From NCBI RefSeq assembly GCF_001458335.1, contig NZ_CYTO01000008.1:123438-187437 (forward strand): a DNA stretch of 64,000 nucleotides. The letters run 5' to 3'. Source of the DNA: Cognatishimia activa. Lineage in GTDB: Bacteria; Pseudomonadota; Alphaproteobacteria; Rhodobacterales; Rhodobacteraceae. The position numbers and the translations under genes are program-made. How positions within the stretch are numbered: the stretch's first letter is position 1; each line of letters starts with the position of its first letter. The notes beneath the pieces are model-generated. The model was given only the letters and a program-made list of their open reading frames with translations. It ran no database searches and was not told the origin of the DNA. This document shows, piece by piece, positions 18,078 through 27,945 of this stretch.

Positions 18078-19441
18078 TCTGCTCGGTCCCCCTCTGGTTT
18101 CACCCAGCGTAGCAGAAACAAACCCAAAAGGAAGAGGAGGATCAGCGGCGAGATGCCAATGCGCGCACTCTCAGTAATCGCCGTCACGGCGCCAATCGAT
18201 GCAGGGGCAAGAAATGCCGTGGCGCGACCGGACAGGCCATAGAGACCAAAGCTCTCGGTCGCGCTGGCCGGATCGGCGTGCCGTACCATTAATGACCGGC
18301 TGGCTGATTGAAGGATGCCGCCCATGCCGCCGATCAGAACACCACAGCAGTAGAACATGATGTCAGGGACGTTTGAGCCTTCTGCCAATGGCATCCCATA
18401 GAACTGTGTGCGGTCCATGCCAACAACCAAGAGACAGACGAAAATCAAAACCCAAATCGCGAAGATGATGACAGGCTTCGGTCCAAATCGGAAATCCGCT
18501 TTGCCGCCAAGCCAACTAAACAAAGTTGCCGCGATAATGCTGATAATGCCAAAAACGCCAATCTGTGGAACGGTCCAATCTAGTACGAGGACTGCATATG
18601 TGCCGCCGAACCCATACAGTCCACCCAACGCGTCCCTGTAAAACATGGAAGACCCCAAATAGGTCGCTAAAGAGACCCGTTTGCCTAAGGCCCGAACAGA
18701 CCCAGAGAGGTTTTTTAATGCCTGCGTTACGCTCAGGCGCCCTGCTTTTGAAGCTTCGTCCCGCATCCACATGAAATAGGGCACCATGAAGATCGCAAAC
18801 CAAAAGGCCGTCAACGGACCAATCGCGCGCGTTCCTTCCCGCTCAGAGGCAGCCAAACCAAAGACCGGATCGATACCCAATATGGTTTTTCCATCACCTT
18901 GCTCGACAAAAAGCAAAAGCCCGATCACCAGGCAGACAAAACCGCCCAGATAACCAAAAGCAAACCCCGATCCAGAAATCTTGCCGACTTCTTGGTCGTC
19001 TCCAAGGCTAGGTAACTGGGCATTAATAAAGATCAGCGCGAACTCGGCTCCAATGAACCCAACTGCAAAGAACACTAAGATTTGCGTCAAGTTTGATCCG
19101 TCAGGCAGCGCAAACCACAAGCCAGTAGCGCCGATTACATACATCGCCGAGAACAAGATGATCCAAGGCAGCCGTCGCCCAGTCGTGTCCGCTAATGCAC
19201 CCAAAATCGGTGCCGATAAACCAATCGTCAGACCTGCAATCGCCAACATCGTGGACCACATGGTCTGCGCATGCGCTTTTGCCGCGCCTTCCGCGGCCCC
19301 GCTCGTCATAAACGCGTCAGCTGCAATACCCACGATGTAGGGGCCAAAAATGAAGGTCAAAAGCAGCGTATGATAAGGCTGGCTCGCCCAATCAAAAAAG
19401 AACCACCCCCAAATGCGGCGCTTGGATGATATTGCAGTCAT
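18053..19441 (-). CDS. MFS transporter, UMF1/Atg22-like
   Basis: 462-residue major facilitator with about 12 TM segments. The N-terminal block WGWFFFDWASQPYHTLLLTF is the typical start of UMF1-family transporters (related to fungal Atg22 vacuolar effluxers). Other MFS motifs such as LGALADTTGRRLPW are visible after TM2. Substrate unknown; some relatives export amino acids. GGGGGACAG lies just before the ATG at 19441. It is the first gene of the MFS-mepA-esterase operon. Linkage with a murein endopeptidase hints at recycling or export of cell-wall-derived compounds, which is inference only. Confidence 0.82.
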   Translation of the reverse strand: MTAISSKRRIWGWFFFDWASQPYHTLLLTFIFGPYIVGIAADAFMTSGAAEGAAKAHAQTMWSTMLAIAGLTIGLSAPILGALADTTGRRLPWIILFSAMYVIGATGLWFALPDGSNLTQILVFFAVGFIGAEFALIFINAQLPSLGDDQEVGKISGSGFAFGYLGGFVCLVIGLLLFVEQGDGKTILGIDPVFGLAASEREGTRAIGPLTAFWFAIFMVPYFMWMRDEASKAGRLSVTQALKNLSGSVRALGKRVSLATYLGSSMFYRDALGGLYGFGGTYAVLVLDWTVPQIGVFGIISIIAATLFSWLGGKADFRFGPKPVIIFAIWVLIFVCLLVVGMDRTQFYGMPLAEGSNVPDIMFYCCGVLIGGMGGILQSASRSLMVRHADPASATESFGLYGLSGRATAFLAPASIGAVTAITESARIGISPLILLFLLGLFLLRWVKPEGDRAEWDVSSQS

Positions 19442-19535
19442 TTCTGTCCCCCAGACCGATATGCTGACTTAGGCAGCGATCATGAGTTCGTGCAAGCATT
19501 TCCTCTTAAGTCTTAGACATTTGTCATACTGGACA

Positions 19536-20072
19536 TCACGTCTTTACAGGCGGCCAAGGCCGCGTTTCTTCTGCCTTCAACCAGTGCGTGACCCATTCCG
19601 GCGGTTCCGGAGAGGGATCGGTGTTGCCAATCTTTGCCATCACCTTGTCTGGCGCAACGATGCCCGACCTGTCTGTTACCGCCGTGCGAAAAACCGCATG
19701 GTTTGCGCACTCGCCGTTCTTCTTCCAGATTGTCTGGTCCATGTAGAAAAACTTGTCGTCCCAGAACAGGCCACGACTGCGCATTTCAAATTTTTCAAAC
19801 GGGCGAATGCGGCGGCGATAGCGTACCACGCTACCTGCAACGGTAATTCCCCAGCGCTCGGACTTGAGTACATCCATCACACCCAACCGCGCCGTCATCG
19901 GAATTCGTCCTAAGTCGTACATCGTAAGTGTGCGCCCGTTATTGAGCTCCATCCACATATCAATGTCTTGTGGCCAGCACCTGTGTTCGGAAACATGGGT
20001 ATCAAACAAGCCCATGCGGGGCATCGATTTCGCACGATGCAAACCCCAGAACATTCTTAAAAATGGATACAC
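19536..20072 (-). CDS. Thioesterase-superfamily (4HBT-like) protein
   Basis: 178-residue protein of the hot-dog fold acyl-CoA thioesterase type (FcbC/4HBT-like). Typical features are an N-terminal DTHVSEHRCWPQDIDMWMELNNGRTLTMYDLGRI block and a later VRYRRRIRPFEKFEMRSRGLFWDDKFFYMDQTIW block. The start is a GTG at 20070-20072 because AAAGGAGA sits 6-7 bases before it; a frame extending 75 codons further upstream is not protein-like. The enzyme would hydrolyse an acyl-CoA; the substrate is not evident. It is divergent from the yggT gene. Confidence 0.72.
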   Translation of the reverse strand: MYPFLRMFWGLHRAKSMPRMGLFDTHVSEHRCWPQDIDMWMELNNGRTLTMYDLGRIPMTARLGVMDVLKSERWGITVAGSVVRYRRRIRPFEKFEMRSRGLFWDDKFFYMDQTIWKKNGECANHAVFRTAVTDRSGIVAPDKVMAKIGNTDPSPEPPEWVTHWLKAEETRPWPPVKT

Positions 20073-20202
20073 GGGCAATCTCCTTTGTCCCAAGGAGATC
20101 TGCCCCACACACCCCTTCGTCAATATTGACCGCGCGGCACCTTGTGATTTACCGCCGTGACGCTTAACTGTTTGGGCACGTGAGACAACAGGAGTGATCA
20201 TC

Positions 20203-20484
20203 GTGGCCGCAATTGGTGCCCTATTTATGCTTGTGCTGAACGCAGCATTCTTCATCATGCTGATCCACATCATCATGAGCTGGTTGATCAACTTCAATGT
20301 GCTGAACTTGCATCAGCAGTTCGTAGCGCAGATTTGGTACGGGCTGAACCGCCTGCTTGAGCCAATCTACCGCCCGGTGCGTAACATCCTGCCAAACACC
20401 GGCCCGCTCGATCTCGCGCCATTGGTGGTCTTTATCCTGATCATCTGGCTGCGCGATTTTGTTGTCCCAATGGTGTTTTTCTAA
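20203..20484 (+). CDS. YggT family integral membrane protein
   Basis: 93-residue membrane protein with two hydrophobic segments separated by a conserved loop: LIHIIMSWLINF, then LNRLLEPIYRPVRNILPNTGPLDLAPLVVFILIIWL. This is the YggT/YlmG family pattern, linked to cell division site or membrane organisation in various bacteria. The start is placed at the GTG at 20203 because AGGAG (20190-20194) then stands 8 bases before it; the GTG at 20194 would lie inside the ribosome-binding site. Functions in this group are not defined. Confidence 0.82.
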   Translation: MAAIGALFMLVLNAAFFIMLIHIIMSWLINFNVLNLHQQFVAQIWYGLNRLLEPIYRPVRNILPNTGPLDLAPLVVFILIIWLRDFVVPMVFF

Positions 20485-20561
20485 GCCCATTAACCTTGCT
20501 GCAAGTGGCGGTATGTGATTCATTTCCTGTTAAAGAGCAGATCTCATAACAGGACGTTTTC

Positions 20562-22601
20562 ATGGCCGCCGCATCGCTGTTGCGCGACATCTTTGGGTTT
20601 GACGGGTTTCGCCCGGGCCAAGAAGATATCGTGAATGCTGTGGCCGCTGGCGAGAACGTGCTGGCGATCATGCCAACGGGCGGCGGTAAGTCGCTTTGCT
20701 ATCAACTCCCTGCCTTAATGCTTGATGGGATCACGGTGGTCATCTCTCCGTTGATTGCCTTAATGCGTGATCAAGTGCGCGCGTTGCGCGAAGCGGGTGT
20801 TGAGGCTGGTGCGCTTACTTCAGGGAATACCGATGAGGAAACAGAAGAGGTTTGGGAGGCCATTGAACAGGGCCGATTGAAGCTTCTTTATATGGCACCC
20901 GAACGGCTCGCCTCTGGAGCGGCGCTTGGCATGTTACGCCGCATTGGCGTGTCATTGATCGCTGTCGATGAGGCGCATTGTGTCAGCCAATGGGGCCACG
21001 ATTTCCGTCCCGATTACCTCCGCATTGGTGAATTGCGCCGCTCTCTTAACGTTCCTCTTGCAGCCTTCACTGCAACCGCAGACGCAGAGACGCGCGATGA
21101 GATCGTTCAGCGGCTGTTTGACGGTGAAGCGCCCCAGAATTTCTTACATGGGTTTGATCGTCCGAACATTCACCTCGCCTTTGCTGCCAAAGACAGTCCG
21201 CGCAAACAAATCCTCGACTTTGCGGCGGCGCGCAAAACCCAATCGGGCATTGTCTATTGTGGCACACGCGCAAAGACGGAGGCGCTTGCCAAAGCGCTGA
21301 GGGATGAGGGTCACAATGTGCTGCATTACCATGGCGGTATGGACCCCGAAGATCGACGTTTCGTGGAGACCCGTTTCCAACGCGAAGACGGTCTGATCGT
21401 CGTGGCAACGGTGGCCTTCGGAATGGGGATCGACAAGCCGGATATTCGCTGGGTTGCCCATGCGGATCTGCCGAAATCCATCGAGTCTTACTATCAAGAA
21501 ATCGGCCGCGCGGGCCGCGATGGAGCGCCTGCCGAAACGTTGACATTGTTCGGTCCCGAAGACATTCGCCTGCGTCGATCACAAATCGACGAAGGACTTG
21601 CGCCGCCGGAACGCCGCGCCGCGGATCACGCGCGCCTCAATTCGCTTCTTGGGCTTGCCGAAGCGCTTCATTGTCGCCGCGCAACTCTGCTCAAATACTT
21701 CGGCGAGACCAGCTGCGAGACCTGTGGGAATTGTGATCTCTGCGACACCCCGCCGGAAATCTTTGACGGAACCGAAGCCGTCCGCAAGGCCCTGTCCGCG
21801 ATCCTGCGCACCGGGGAATGGTTCGGCACCGGCCACTTGATCGACGTTCTGCTTGGCAATGACACCGAGCGGATGCGCCAGAAAGGTCACGACAGCCTGC
21901 CAACCTTTGGCGTTGGTCAGGAATATGACAAACGCCAATGGCAAGCAGTATTCCGGCAGATGATGGGGCACGATTTGATCCGCCCCGACCCGGAACGCCA
22001 CGGGGCCCTGCGCATGACGGACGATGCCTTGCCAATCTTGCGCGGCGAAGCATCGATCGACTTACGCAAAGACAGCATCCGCAAGGCCACCCGCCGTCCG
22101 GCAGTGAAGGCGCTGGTGAATGAAGAGGATGCGCCGCTTTTATCAGCGCTGAAAGCCAAACGCCGTGCTTTGGCGGAAGCCGCAAAGGTCCCTGCCTATG
22201 TCATCTTCAATGATCGTACTTTGATTGAGATGGCAGAGACGCGTCCCACAAATCTGGATGACATGGCCCGTGTTGGTGGCGTAGGCGCGAAAAAGCTTGA
22301 GCGATACGGCGATGATTTCCTTTCGGTAATCAATGGGGAAGCTGAAGCCCTGCATCCAAGTCGACGCAAGCTTGCAGGTCGAAAGGCCGCCGGTCTCTAT
22401 GACCAACTGCTTGAAGCGCAAGCAGGTCTCGCTCGGGGGCCACAGGGTATCGACAAGCCGCTGACCTGTTCCGCATCGATGATTGCCAAGGTCGCAGAAA
22501 TGCGGCCGAGCGATGAGGGCGCCATGCAAAGACTGCTCGGTGACAAGCGCGCGGAGCGGTTTGGTTCGGCTTTTCTGGACGTCTTGCAAAGTGCGGACTA
22601 G
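20562..22601 (+). CDS. recQ: ATP-dependent DNA helicase RecQ
   Basis: 679-residue 3'-5' helicase. Motif I is MPTGGGKSLCYQ (around residues 32-43), motif II is VDEAHCVSQWGHDFRPDY, and motif VI is YYQEIGRAGRDG. The RecQ zinc site follows: RRATLLKYFGE then CETCGNCDLC. The winged-helix domain and a C-terminal HRDC region (GVGAKKLERYGDDFL) complete it; a second HRDC-like block near the end (MQRLLGDKRAERFGSAFL) suggests two HRDC copies. RecQ acts in recombination repair and stalled-fork processing. AGGACG precedes the ATG. Confidence 0.95.
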   Translation: MAAASLLRDIFGFDGFRPGQEDIVNAVAAGENVLAIMPTGGGKSLCYQLPALMLDGITVVISPLIALMRDQVRALREAGVEAGALTSGNTDEETEEVWEAIEQGRLKLLYMAPERLASGAALGMLRRIGVSLIAVDEAHCVSQWGHDFRPDYLRIGELRRSLNVPLAAFTATADAETRDEIVQRLFDGEAPQNFLHGFDRPNIHLAFAAKDSPRKQILDFAAARKTQSGIVYCGTRAKTEALAKALRDEGHNVLHYHGGMDPEDRRFVETRFQREDGLIVVATVAFGMGIDKPDIRWVAHADLPKSIESYYQEIGRAGRDGAPAETLTLFGPEDIRLRRSQIDEGLAPPERRAADHARLNSLLGLAEALHCRRATLLKYFGETSCETCGNCDLCDTPPEIFDGTEAVRKALSAILRTGEWFGTGHLIDVLLGNDTERMRQKGHDSLPTFGVGQEYDKRQWQAVFRQMMGHDLIRPDPERHGALRMTDDALPILRGEASIDLRKDSIRKATRRPAVKALVNEEDAPLLSALKAKRRALAEAAKVPAYVIFNDRTLIEMAETRPTNLDDMARVGGVGAKKLERYGDDFLSVINGEAEALHPSRRKLAGRKAAGLYDQLLEAQAGLARGPQGIDKPLTCSASMIAKVAEMRPSDEGAMQRLLGDKRAERFGSAFLDVLQSAD

Positions 22602-22632
22602 ATAACGCGGAACAAGAGGTGAAGGAGCAGAA

Positions 22633-23409
22633 ATGTTAGTTGTCGTTTCCCCAGCAAAACGTCTGGATTGGGACCCTGTGGCTCAAGACACCACCACGCC
22701 CGCTTTGCATGATGAAGCCGAAAAACTGGTGAAGACAACGCGCAATCTAACTCTCGGCGATTTGCAGAAACTGATGCATCTCAGCCCTGATCTGGCAAAG
22801 CTCAACCGGGATCGCTTCAAGGCGTTTGAAATGGAGCCAGACGATTTCGCAACCCGCCCGGCCATGTATGCCTTTGCAGGTGACACTTATGTAGGCTTGG
22901 AGGCAAAGACGCTCGATCCGGAAGAGATCACTTGGGCACAAGACCACTTGCGCATTCTTTCAGGTCTTTATGGCGTTCTCCGTCCCCTCGACGCGATCCA
23001 ACCCTACCGTTTGGAAATGGGCAGCCGTTTGAAAACACGCCGGGGTAAGAACCTCTACGAATTCTGGCGTGATGAGCTTTCTAAAAACCTCAACGCCCAA
23101 GCCGAAGACCTTGGTACGGACACGCTCGTAAATTGCGCCTCTCAAGAATATTTCGGCGCGGTCGATCCCACGGCGCTAAAGCTACGTGTCATCACGCCTG
23201 TCTTTATGGAACTTAAAAACGGTAAGCCGAAAATCGTCAGTTTCTTCGCCAAGAAAGCCCGTGGAAGCATGGCACGGTTTATGATTCAGAAGCGGATCAC
23301 CGAGGCCGAAAACCTGAAAGACTTCGACCTTGGCGGATACGCCTACCAACCGGATATGAGCGAGGGCGACAAATGGGTCTTCTTGCGGGACTACCCAGAA
23401 ACAAAGTGA
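22633..23409 (+). CDS. yaaA: Peroxide stress protein YaaA (DUF328/UPF0246)
   Basis: 258-residue protein starting MLVVVSPAKRLDW, the family signature. Further blocks are LSGLYGVLRPLDAIQPYRLEMG, VNCASQEYF and ARGSMARFMIQKRITEAENLKDF. YaaA in E. coli limits intracellular free iron during H2O2 stress and binds DNA. AAGGAG lies directly before the ATG. It follows recQ after 31 bases, probably one unit; both relate to genome stress. The end meets the thiolase stop with no gap. Confidence 0.92.
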   Translation: MLVVVSPAKRLDWDPVAQDTTTPALHDEAEKLVKTTRNLTLGDLQKLMHLSPDLAKLNRDRFKAFEMEPDDFATRPAMYAFAGDTYVGLEAKTLDPEEITWAQDHLRILSGLYGVLRPLDAIQPYRLEMGSRLKTRRGKNLYEFWRDELSKNLNAQAEDLGTDTLVNCASQEYFGAVDPTALKLRVITPVFMELKNGKPKIVSFFAKKARGSMARFMIQKRITEAENLKDFDLGGYAYQPDMSEGDKWVFLRDYPETK

Positions 23410-24585
23410 TCAGCAGGTCTCGATCGCAATCGCGATGCCTTGGCCGCCACCGATGCACATGGTGATCAAGGCTTTGCCACCGCCGATCCGCTCAAGCTCA
23501 TAAAGCGCTTTAACGGTTATGATTGCACCGGTTGCCCCAACCGGATGGCCCAAGGCAATTGCACCGCCATTTGGGTTCACCTTCGAAGGGTCCAGTCCCA
23601 GCTCTTTGTTCACCGCAATCGCTTGCGCCGCGAAGGCTTCGTTTGACTCGACAACATCGAAGTCACCTACGCTCAATCCGGTCTTCTCCAACAGGTTTTG
23701 CACCGCGGGAACCGGTCCGATCCCCATCACCTCTGGGCGCACACCGGCATGGGCGTAACCAAGCACACGGGCTTTGGGTTTCAAACCCGCTTTTTCGGCA
23801 GCGTCTTCGCGCGCTAAAACCAGCGCTGCCGCGCCATCGTTGATACCTGACGCATTACCGGCTGTGACGCGACCATCTTTCTTAAAGACAGCTCGAAGCC
23901 CAGCAAGAGACTCTGCGGTTGAGGCCGTCGGATGTTCGTCCGTGTCAAATGCCACCATCTCACGACGCTTTTTCACCTCAACCGGCACGATCTGATCCTT
24001 GAAATACCCAGCCTCAATTGCGCGGGCTGCGCGTTCTTGGCTTTCCAACGCAAAGGCATCCATGTCTTCGCGGCTGACATCATGTTCTTCCGCCACATTT
24101 TCCGCTGTGATGCCCATATGGCCGGTGCCAAAAGGACAGTTCAATGCCCCCAGCATCATATCCAACGTGCGGATGTCGCCCATCTTCGCGCCCCAACGCT
24201 GATCGGGAATGATGTGCGGCGAGCGGCTCATGTTTTCGGCCCCACCGGCCAATGCAAAGTCTGCATCGCCTAACATCAAGGACTGCGTCGCCGACACAAT
24301 TGCCTGCAAGCCCGATCCACAAAGGCGGTTCACATTCATGGCCGGTGTTTCTTTTGAAAGCCCGGCTTGCATGGATGCAACGCGAGACAGGTACATGTCA
24401 CGAGGCTCTGTATTAATGACGTGACCGAACACCGAATGCCCGATCTTATCTGCGGAAACACCAGACCGCTCAATCGCAGCTTTTGCCGCTACAGTGCCCA
24501 AATCGATTGGCGTTACCCCTGCCAAGCTGCCGCCAAAGGTGCCAATCGCGGTCCGCGCGCCGTCCAAAATGACAATCCCAGTCAT
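23410..24585 (-). CDS. Acetyl-CoA acetyltransferase (thiolase)
   Basis: 391-residue thiolase. The acyl-accepting Cys89 is in NVNRLCGSGLQAI, the second-site histidine block is NPNGGAIALGHPVGATGA, and the C-terminal cysteine block is MCIGGGQG. The length fits biosynthetic or degradative acetyl-CoA/acyl-CoA C-acyltransferases of 390-395 residues. The start at 24583-24585 follows a strong AGGAGG; a longer frame adds 26 residues without a site. No beta-oxidation or polyhydroxybutyrate partner is adjacent. It is divergent from a cupin-type regulator gene, which may control it. Confidence 0.9.
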   Translation of the reverse strand: MTGIVILDGARTAIGTFGGSLAGVTPIDLGTVAAKAAIERSGVSADKIGHSVFGHVINTEPRDMYLSRVASMQAGLSKETPAMNVNRLCGSGLQAIVSATQSLMLGDADFALAGGAENMSRSPHIIPDQRWGAKMGDIRTLDMMLGALNCPFGTGHMGITAENVAEEHDVSREDMDAFALESQERAARAIEAGYFKDQIVPVEVKKRREMVAFDTDEHPTASTAESLAGLRAVFKKDGRVTAGNASGINDGAAALVLAREDAAEKAGLKPKARVLGYAHAGVRPEVMGIGPVPAVQNLLEKTGLSVGDFDVVESNEAFAAQAIAVNKELGLDPSKVNPNGGAIALGHPVGATGAIITVKALYELERIGGGKALITMCIGGGQGIAIAIETC

Positions 24586-24705
24586 GTGATCCTCCTGCAT
24601 GTCAGATGATGCTTTGCCCCTAAGGCTCGCAGCTTTGACGAAAATATCAAAGGCTGACGCCACGGCGAGTTGACAGGACGTAACGAAAGGGGCAGGTCAT
24701 TGGGC

Positions 24706-25269
24706 ATGAATACGGACAATGAAATTCTCAACCTGCTTCCTGCACGCCTCAAAGAAGCGCGACGCGCTCAAGGCCTGTCTTTGGATGCGGTTGCGAAACT
24801 GTCCGGTGTCTCTCGTTCGATGGTCAGTCAGATCGAACGGGGTGAAAGCAGCCCAACCATCGCGACACTTTGGAACCTAACCCGCGCCTTGCAGGTGGAT
24901 TTTGCCGGTCTTTTGGAAGACGGCGAAGTCACCGATAGGGTCGAGGTGCTGCGGGCCGCAAACACACCTTCAATCGAAAACCGCGGCGAAGGCTGTAACA
25001 TCCGCATTCTTTCTCCGCCGGAAGACGCGGGCCACCACGAGCTGTATGACTTGCGCTTCGTGCGCGATGGACAACTGGAGAGCAATGCGCATACCCGCGG
25101 CACACGAGAGCATCTGACGGTGATTGAGGGCCGCGTGCGAGTCGTTTCCGGCAACGCGACTGAAGAAGTTCATGCTGGCGACACAGCGCGCTATGCAGCG
25201 GATGTGCCACATCGCATCGAAGCGATAAGCGGCCCCGCGCGCGCGCTTCTGGTTGTTCAGAACGCTTAA
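24706..25269 (+). CDS. XRE-family regulator with C-terminal cupin domain
   Basis: 187-residue regulator. Residues 12-70 form an XRE helix-turn-helix (RLKEARRAQGLSLDAVAKLS, SRSMVSQIERGESSPTIATLW); residues 105-185 form a small cupin (NAHTRGTREHLTVIEGRVRV, HAGDTARYAADVPHRIEA) that senses a small ligand. PuuR/Sugar-sensing relatives regulate amine or amino acid catabolism. The start at 24706 (MNTDNE) is preferred over an in-frame TTG 12 codons earlier. It is divergent from the thiolase and upstream of kbl-tdh by 395 bases; either could be its target. Confidence 0.8.
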   Translation: MNTDNEILNLLPARLKEARRAQGLSLDAVAKLSGVSRSMVSQIERGESSPTIATLWNLTRALQVDFAGLLEDGEVTDRVEVLRAANTPSIENRGEGCNIRILSPPEDAGHHELYDLRFVRDGQLESNAHTRGTREHLTVIEGRVRVVSGNATEEVHAGDTARYAADVPHRIEAISGPARALLVVQNA

Positions 25270-25663
25270 CTTCTCACGAGAACTCCAATTCCTTTCCTGA
25301 GCGCTCCGCAGCAGCGATGCCGGACCATGTGCACAATTGTGTGCTAAAAACGCACCCCAAAACCCTCTAACTTGTTGATAGAAGTATACTTTTGTGTGCC
25401 GCTTAACTTGTTTCCGATAGGAAATTTTGGCGCTTATAGTGGAGGATTTGCCGTTTCATAATTCCGAATGTCGCGAACACGCAAAGAAACCGTCGTTTCC
25501 TCAGTATGAAAAAAGGATCTGCGATCCGCATAGTCTGTGAAACACCGCCGAATTTCCAGTATTGCGGATTTTTTCTGCAATTATGGATTTCCCATATTTA
25601 GGAAATCTGTCCTTTATGGTAGATTTAGATGGAACCGCTTTTTTGAGGACCTAGGAGAAGCAC
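25270..25663. promoter_or_regulatory. 394-base gene-free region upstream of kbl, with inverted repeats
   Basis: No convincing reading frame. AT-rich compared with the flanks. It contains TTTCC-N4-GGAAA at 25411-25424 and GATTTCC-N8-GGAAATC at 25586-25607, the latter about 57 bases before the kbl start. These are candidate operators for kbl-tdh control; the regulator is unknown (the adjacent XRE-cupin protein is one candidate). A long untranslated leader is also possible. Confidence 0.4.
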
Positions 25664-26851
25664 ATGTCTGACCGTTTCATCGCCCATATCAACGCCACTT
25701 TGGATGACATCGAATCTGAGGGATTGATGAAGCGCGAACGAATGATCACCTCCCCTCAGGCAGGGGAAATTTCGGTCGGTGACCGCGATGTGATTAACCT
25801 TTGCGCCAATAACTACCTTGGCTTGGCGGATCACCCTGACCTGATCAAAGCCGCCAAAGACGCGATGGACCCAAAGGGGTTCGGGATGGCATCCGTGCGC
25901 TTCATTTGCGGCACTCAAGACATTCACCGTGAGTTGGAGCAACGGCTCGCAAAATTTCTTGGTAAGGATGACAGCATCCTGTTTGCAGCATGTTTTGACG
26001 CCAATGGGGGTTTATTTGAGCCACTGCTTGGCCCAGAAGATGCGATTGTCTCGGACAGCCTGAACCACGCCTCAATCATTGACGGCATCCGTCTTTGTAA
26101 GGCCCAGCGCTATCGCTACGCGAACAATGACATGGCGGATCTTGAAGCGAAATTGAAGGAAGCCCGCGATGCAGGTGCGCGCCACATTATGGTTGCCACA
26201 GATGGTGTCTTCTCCATGGATGGCTACCTCGCGAACCTACCAGAGATCACCCGTATCGCTAAAGAATACGACGCGTTGGTGATGGTAGACGATTGCCACG
26301 CGACCGGCTTCATGGGGCCAAACGGCGCGGGAACGCCGGACCATTTCAGGGTCGACGTGGACATTCTCACTGGCACCCTTGGAAAGGCGCTTGGCGGCGC
26401 GATTGGGGGCTATATTGCAGGGCCTCAGCCCGTGATTGACCTGCTGCGCCAAAGGGCGCGTCCGTATCTCTTTTCGAATTCTCTGCCGCCGTCCATCGTG
26501 ATGGCTGGCCTGGAAGCGATCCGCCTTGTCGAAGCGGGCGCTGGCTTGCGCAAGCAGCTGTTTGAAAACGCAGCATACTGGCGTGCGGGCCTTTCTGAAT
26601 TGGGTTTTGAGCTTCTTGAAGGCGACCATCCAATCATACCGGTCATGCTTGGAGACGCGAAACTCGCCCAAGCCATGGCCGCCAAGCTCTTTGAAGAAGG
26701 CGTCTATGTGTCCGGCTTCTTCTTCCCCGTTGTGCCCCGCGGACAAGCGCGCATTCGCACCCAGATGAATGCCGCTCTCACCAAGGACGAACTCGACCGT
26801 GCCCTCGCTGCCTTTGGCAAAGTGGGCAGAGACATAGGAGTGATCTCATGA
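25664..26851 (+). CDS. kbl: Glycine C-acetyltransferase (2-amino-3-ketobutyrate CoA ligase)
   Basis: 395-residue PLP enzyme of the alpha-oxoamine synthase family. The PLP lysine is in [13 protein letters not shown], with upstream [26 protein letters not shown] and [18 protein letters not shown] blocks, all as in Kbl. It cleaves 2-amino-3-oxobutyrate with CoA into glycine and acetyl-CoA. AGGAGAAGC precedes the ATG. The stop overlaps the tdh start (ATGA), giving the standard two-step threonine breakdown operon. Confidence 0.95.
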   Translation: MSDRFIAHINATLDDIESEGLMKRERMITSPQAGEISVGDRDVINLCANNYLGLADHPDLIKAAKDAMDPKGFGMASVRFICGTQDIHRELEQRLAKFLGKDDSILFAACFDANGGLFEPLLGPEDAIVSDSLNHASIIDGIRLCKAQRYRYANNDMADLEAKLKEARDAGARHIMVATDGVFSMDGYLANLPEITRIAKEYDALVMVDDCHATGFMGPNGAGTPDHFRVDVDILTGTLGKALGGAIGGYIAGPQPVIDLLRQRARPYLFSNSLPPSIVMAGLEAIRLVEAGAGLRKQLFENAAYWRAGLSELGFELLEGDHPIIPVMLGDAKLAQAMAAKLFEEGVYVSGFFFPVVPRGQARIRTQMNAALTKDELDRALAAFGKVGRDIGVIS

Positions 26852-27906
26852 ATGCACATTTCGCACGCCCCAACCAAATGAGCGCGTTGGAGAAATCCCG
26901 CCCAGAAGAAGGGTTGTGGATGGTTGAAGCCCCTATTCCCGAGATCGCCGACAACGAAGTCCTAATTCGCGTCAACAAGACCGGGATTTGCGGGACGGAC
27001 ATTCATATCTGGAACTGGGATGACTGGGCCTCGGCGACCGTCCCAACACCGATGATTACCGGCCACGAATTTGCCGGCGAAATCGTCGAAGTCGGCAAGA
27101 ACGTCAGCGGTCTGGAAATAGGCCAGCGCTGTTCCGGAGAAGGGCATCTGATCGAATATGACAGCCGCCAAAGCCGGTCCGGAAAATTCCACCTAGATCC
27201 AGGTACGCGTGGCGTCGGCGTAAACGTTCAAGGTGCGTTTGCACAATATGTCAAACTGCCAGCATTCAACGTAGTGCCTTTGCCTGACAATATCCCCGAT
27301 GAAATCGGCGCGATTTTGGATCCGCTTGGCAACGCCGTGCACACGGCACTTAGCTTTGACCTGCTCGGCGAAGACGTTCTGATCACCGGCGCCGGTCCCA
27401 TCGGAATTATGGCGGCCGCAGTGGCCAGACATGCGGGCGCCCGCAACGTGGTCATCACCGACATAAACCCAGATCGCTTGAAGCTTGCAGAACATGTTGT
27501 CCCAAATGTGCGCCCTGTTGATGTGACCAAGGAAGACTTGGGGGACGTCATCCCAGAACTTGGAATGAACCAAGGCTTTGACGTTGGCATGGAAATGTCC
27601 GGTAGCCAACAAGCATTGGATCAAATGGTCGAAGCCTCCGTCATGGGCGGCAAGATCGCGCTGCTAGGCATTCCTCCTGGAAAATCTCCGGTGGACTGGA
27701 GCCGGATCGTCTTCAAAGCCATCACCATCAAAGGCGTCTACGGCCGCGAGATGTTTGAGACTTGGTACAAGATGATCGCAATGCTGCAAAACGGACTGGA
27801 TGTGAGCAAGGTCATCACCCACGAGTTTCATGTCAGCGAATTTAAGGAAGGATTTAAGGCCATGCGCTCTGGCAAATCCGGAAAAGTGGTCTTGGACTGG
27901 CGCTAA
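26848..27906 (+). CDS. tdh: L-threonine 3-dehydrogenase
   Basis: 352-residue zinc-dependent medium-chain dehydrogenase that oxidises L-threonine to 2-amino-3-oxobutyrate. The catalytic zinc ligand is in [19 protein letters not shown], with the [16 protein letters not shown] block and the NAD-binding stretch [29 protein letters not shown]. The structural cysteine cluster common in Tdh is partly missing here: the corresponding segment reads [21 protein letters not shown] and has only one Cys, suggesting no structural zinc. The product feeds Kbl. The gene ends at a shared terminator. Confidence 0.93.
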   Translation: MNAHFARPNQMSALEKSRPEEGLWMVEAPIPEIADNEVLIRVNKTGICGTDIHIWNWDDWASATVPTPMITGHEFAGEIVEVGKNVSGLEIGQRCSGEGHLIEYDSRQSRSGKFHLDPGTRGVGVNVQGAFAQYVKLPAFNVVPLPDNIPDEIGAILDPLGNAVHTALSFDLLGEDVLITGAGPIGIMAAAVARHAGARNVVITDINPDRLKLAEHVVPNVRPVDVTKEDLGDVIPELGMNQGFDVGMEMSGSQQALDQMVEASVMGGKIALLGIPPGKSPVDWSRIVFKAITIKGVYGREMFETWYKMIAMLQNGLDVSKVITHEFHVSEFKEGFKAMRSGKSGKVVLDWR

Positions 27907-27915
27907 AAACAAATG

Positions 27916-27941
27916 CGGCGGGCTAAGCCCGCCGTATTTTT
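27916..27941. terminator. Bidirectional terminator after tdh
   Basis: Perfect 8-bp stem CGGCGGGC / GCCCGCCG (27916-27923 and 27927-27934), TAA loop, followed by ATTTTTG on the plus strand and, on the minus strand, by CATTTGTTTTTAG. It can end tdh from one side and the small leftward gene at 27946 from the other. Confidence 0.82.
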
Positions 27942-27945
27942 GTGT

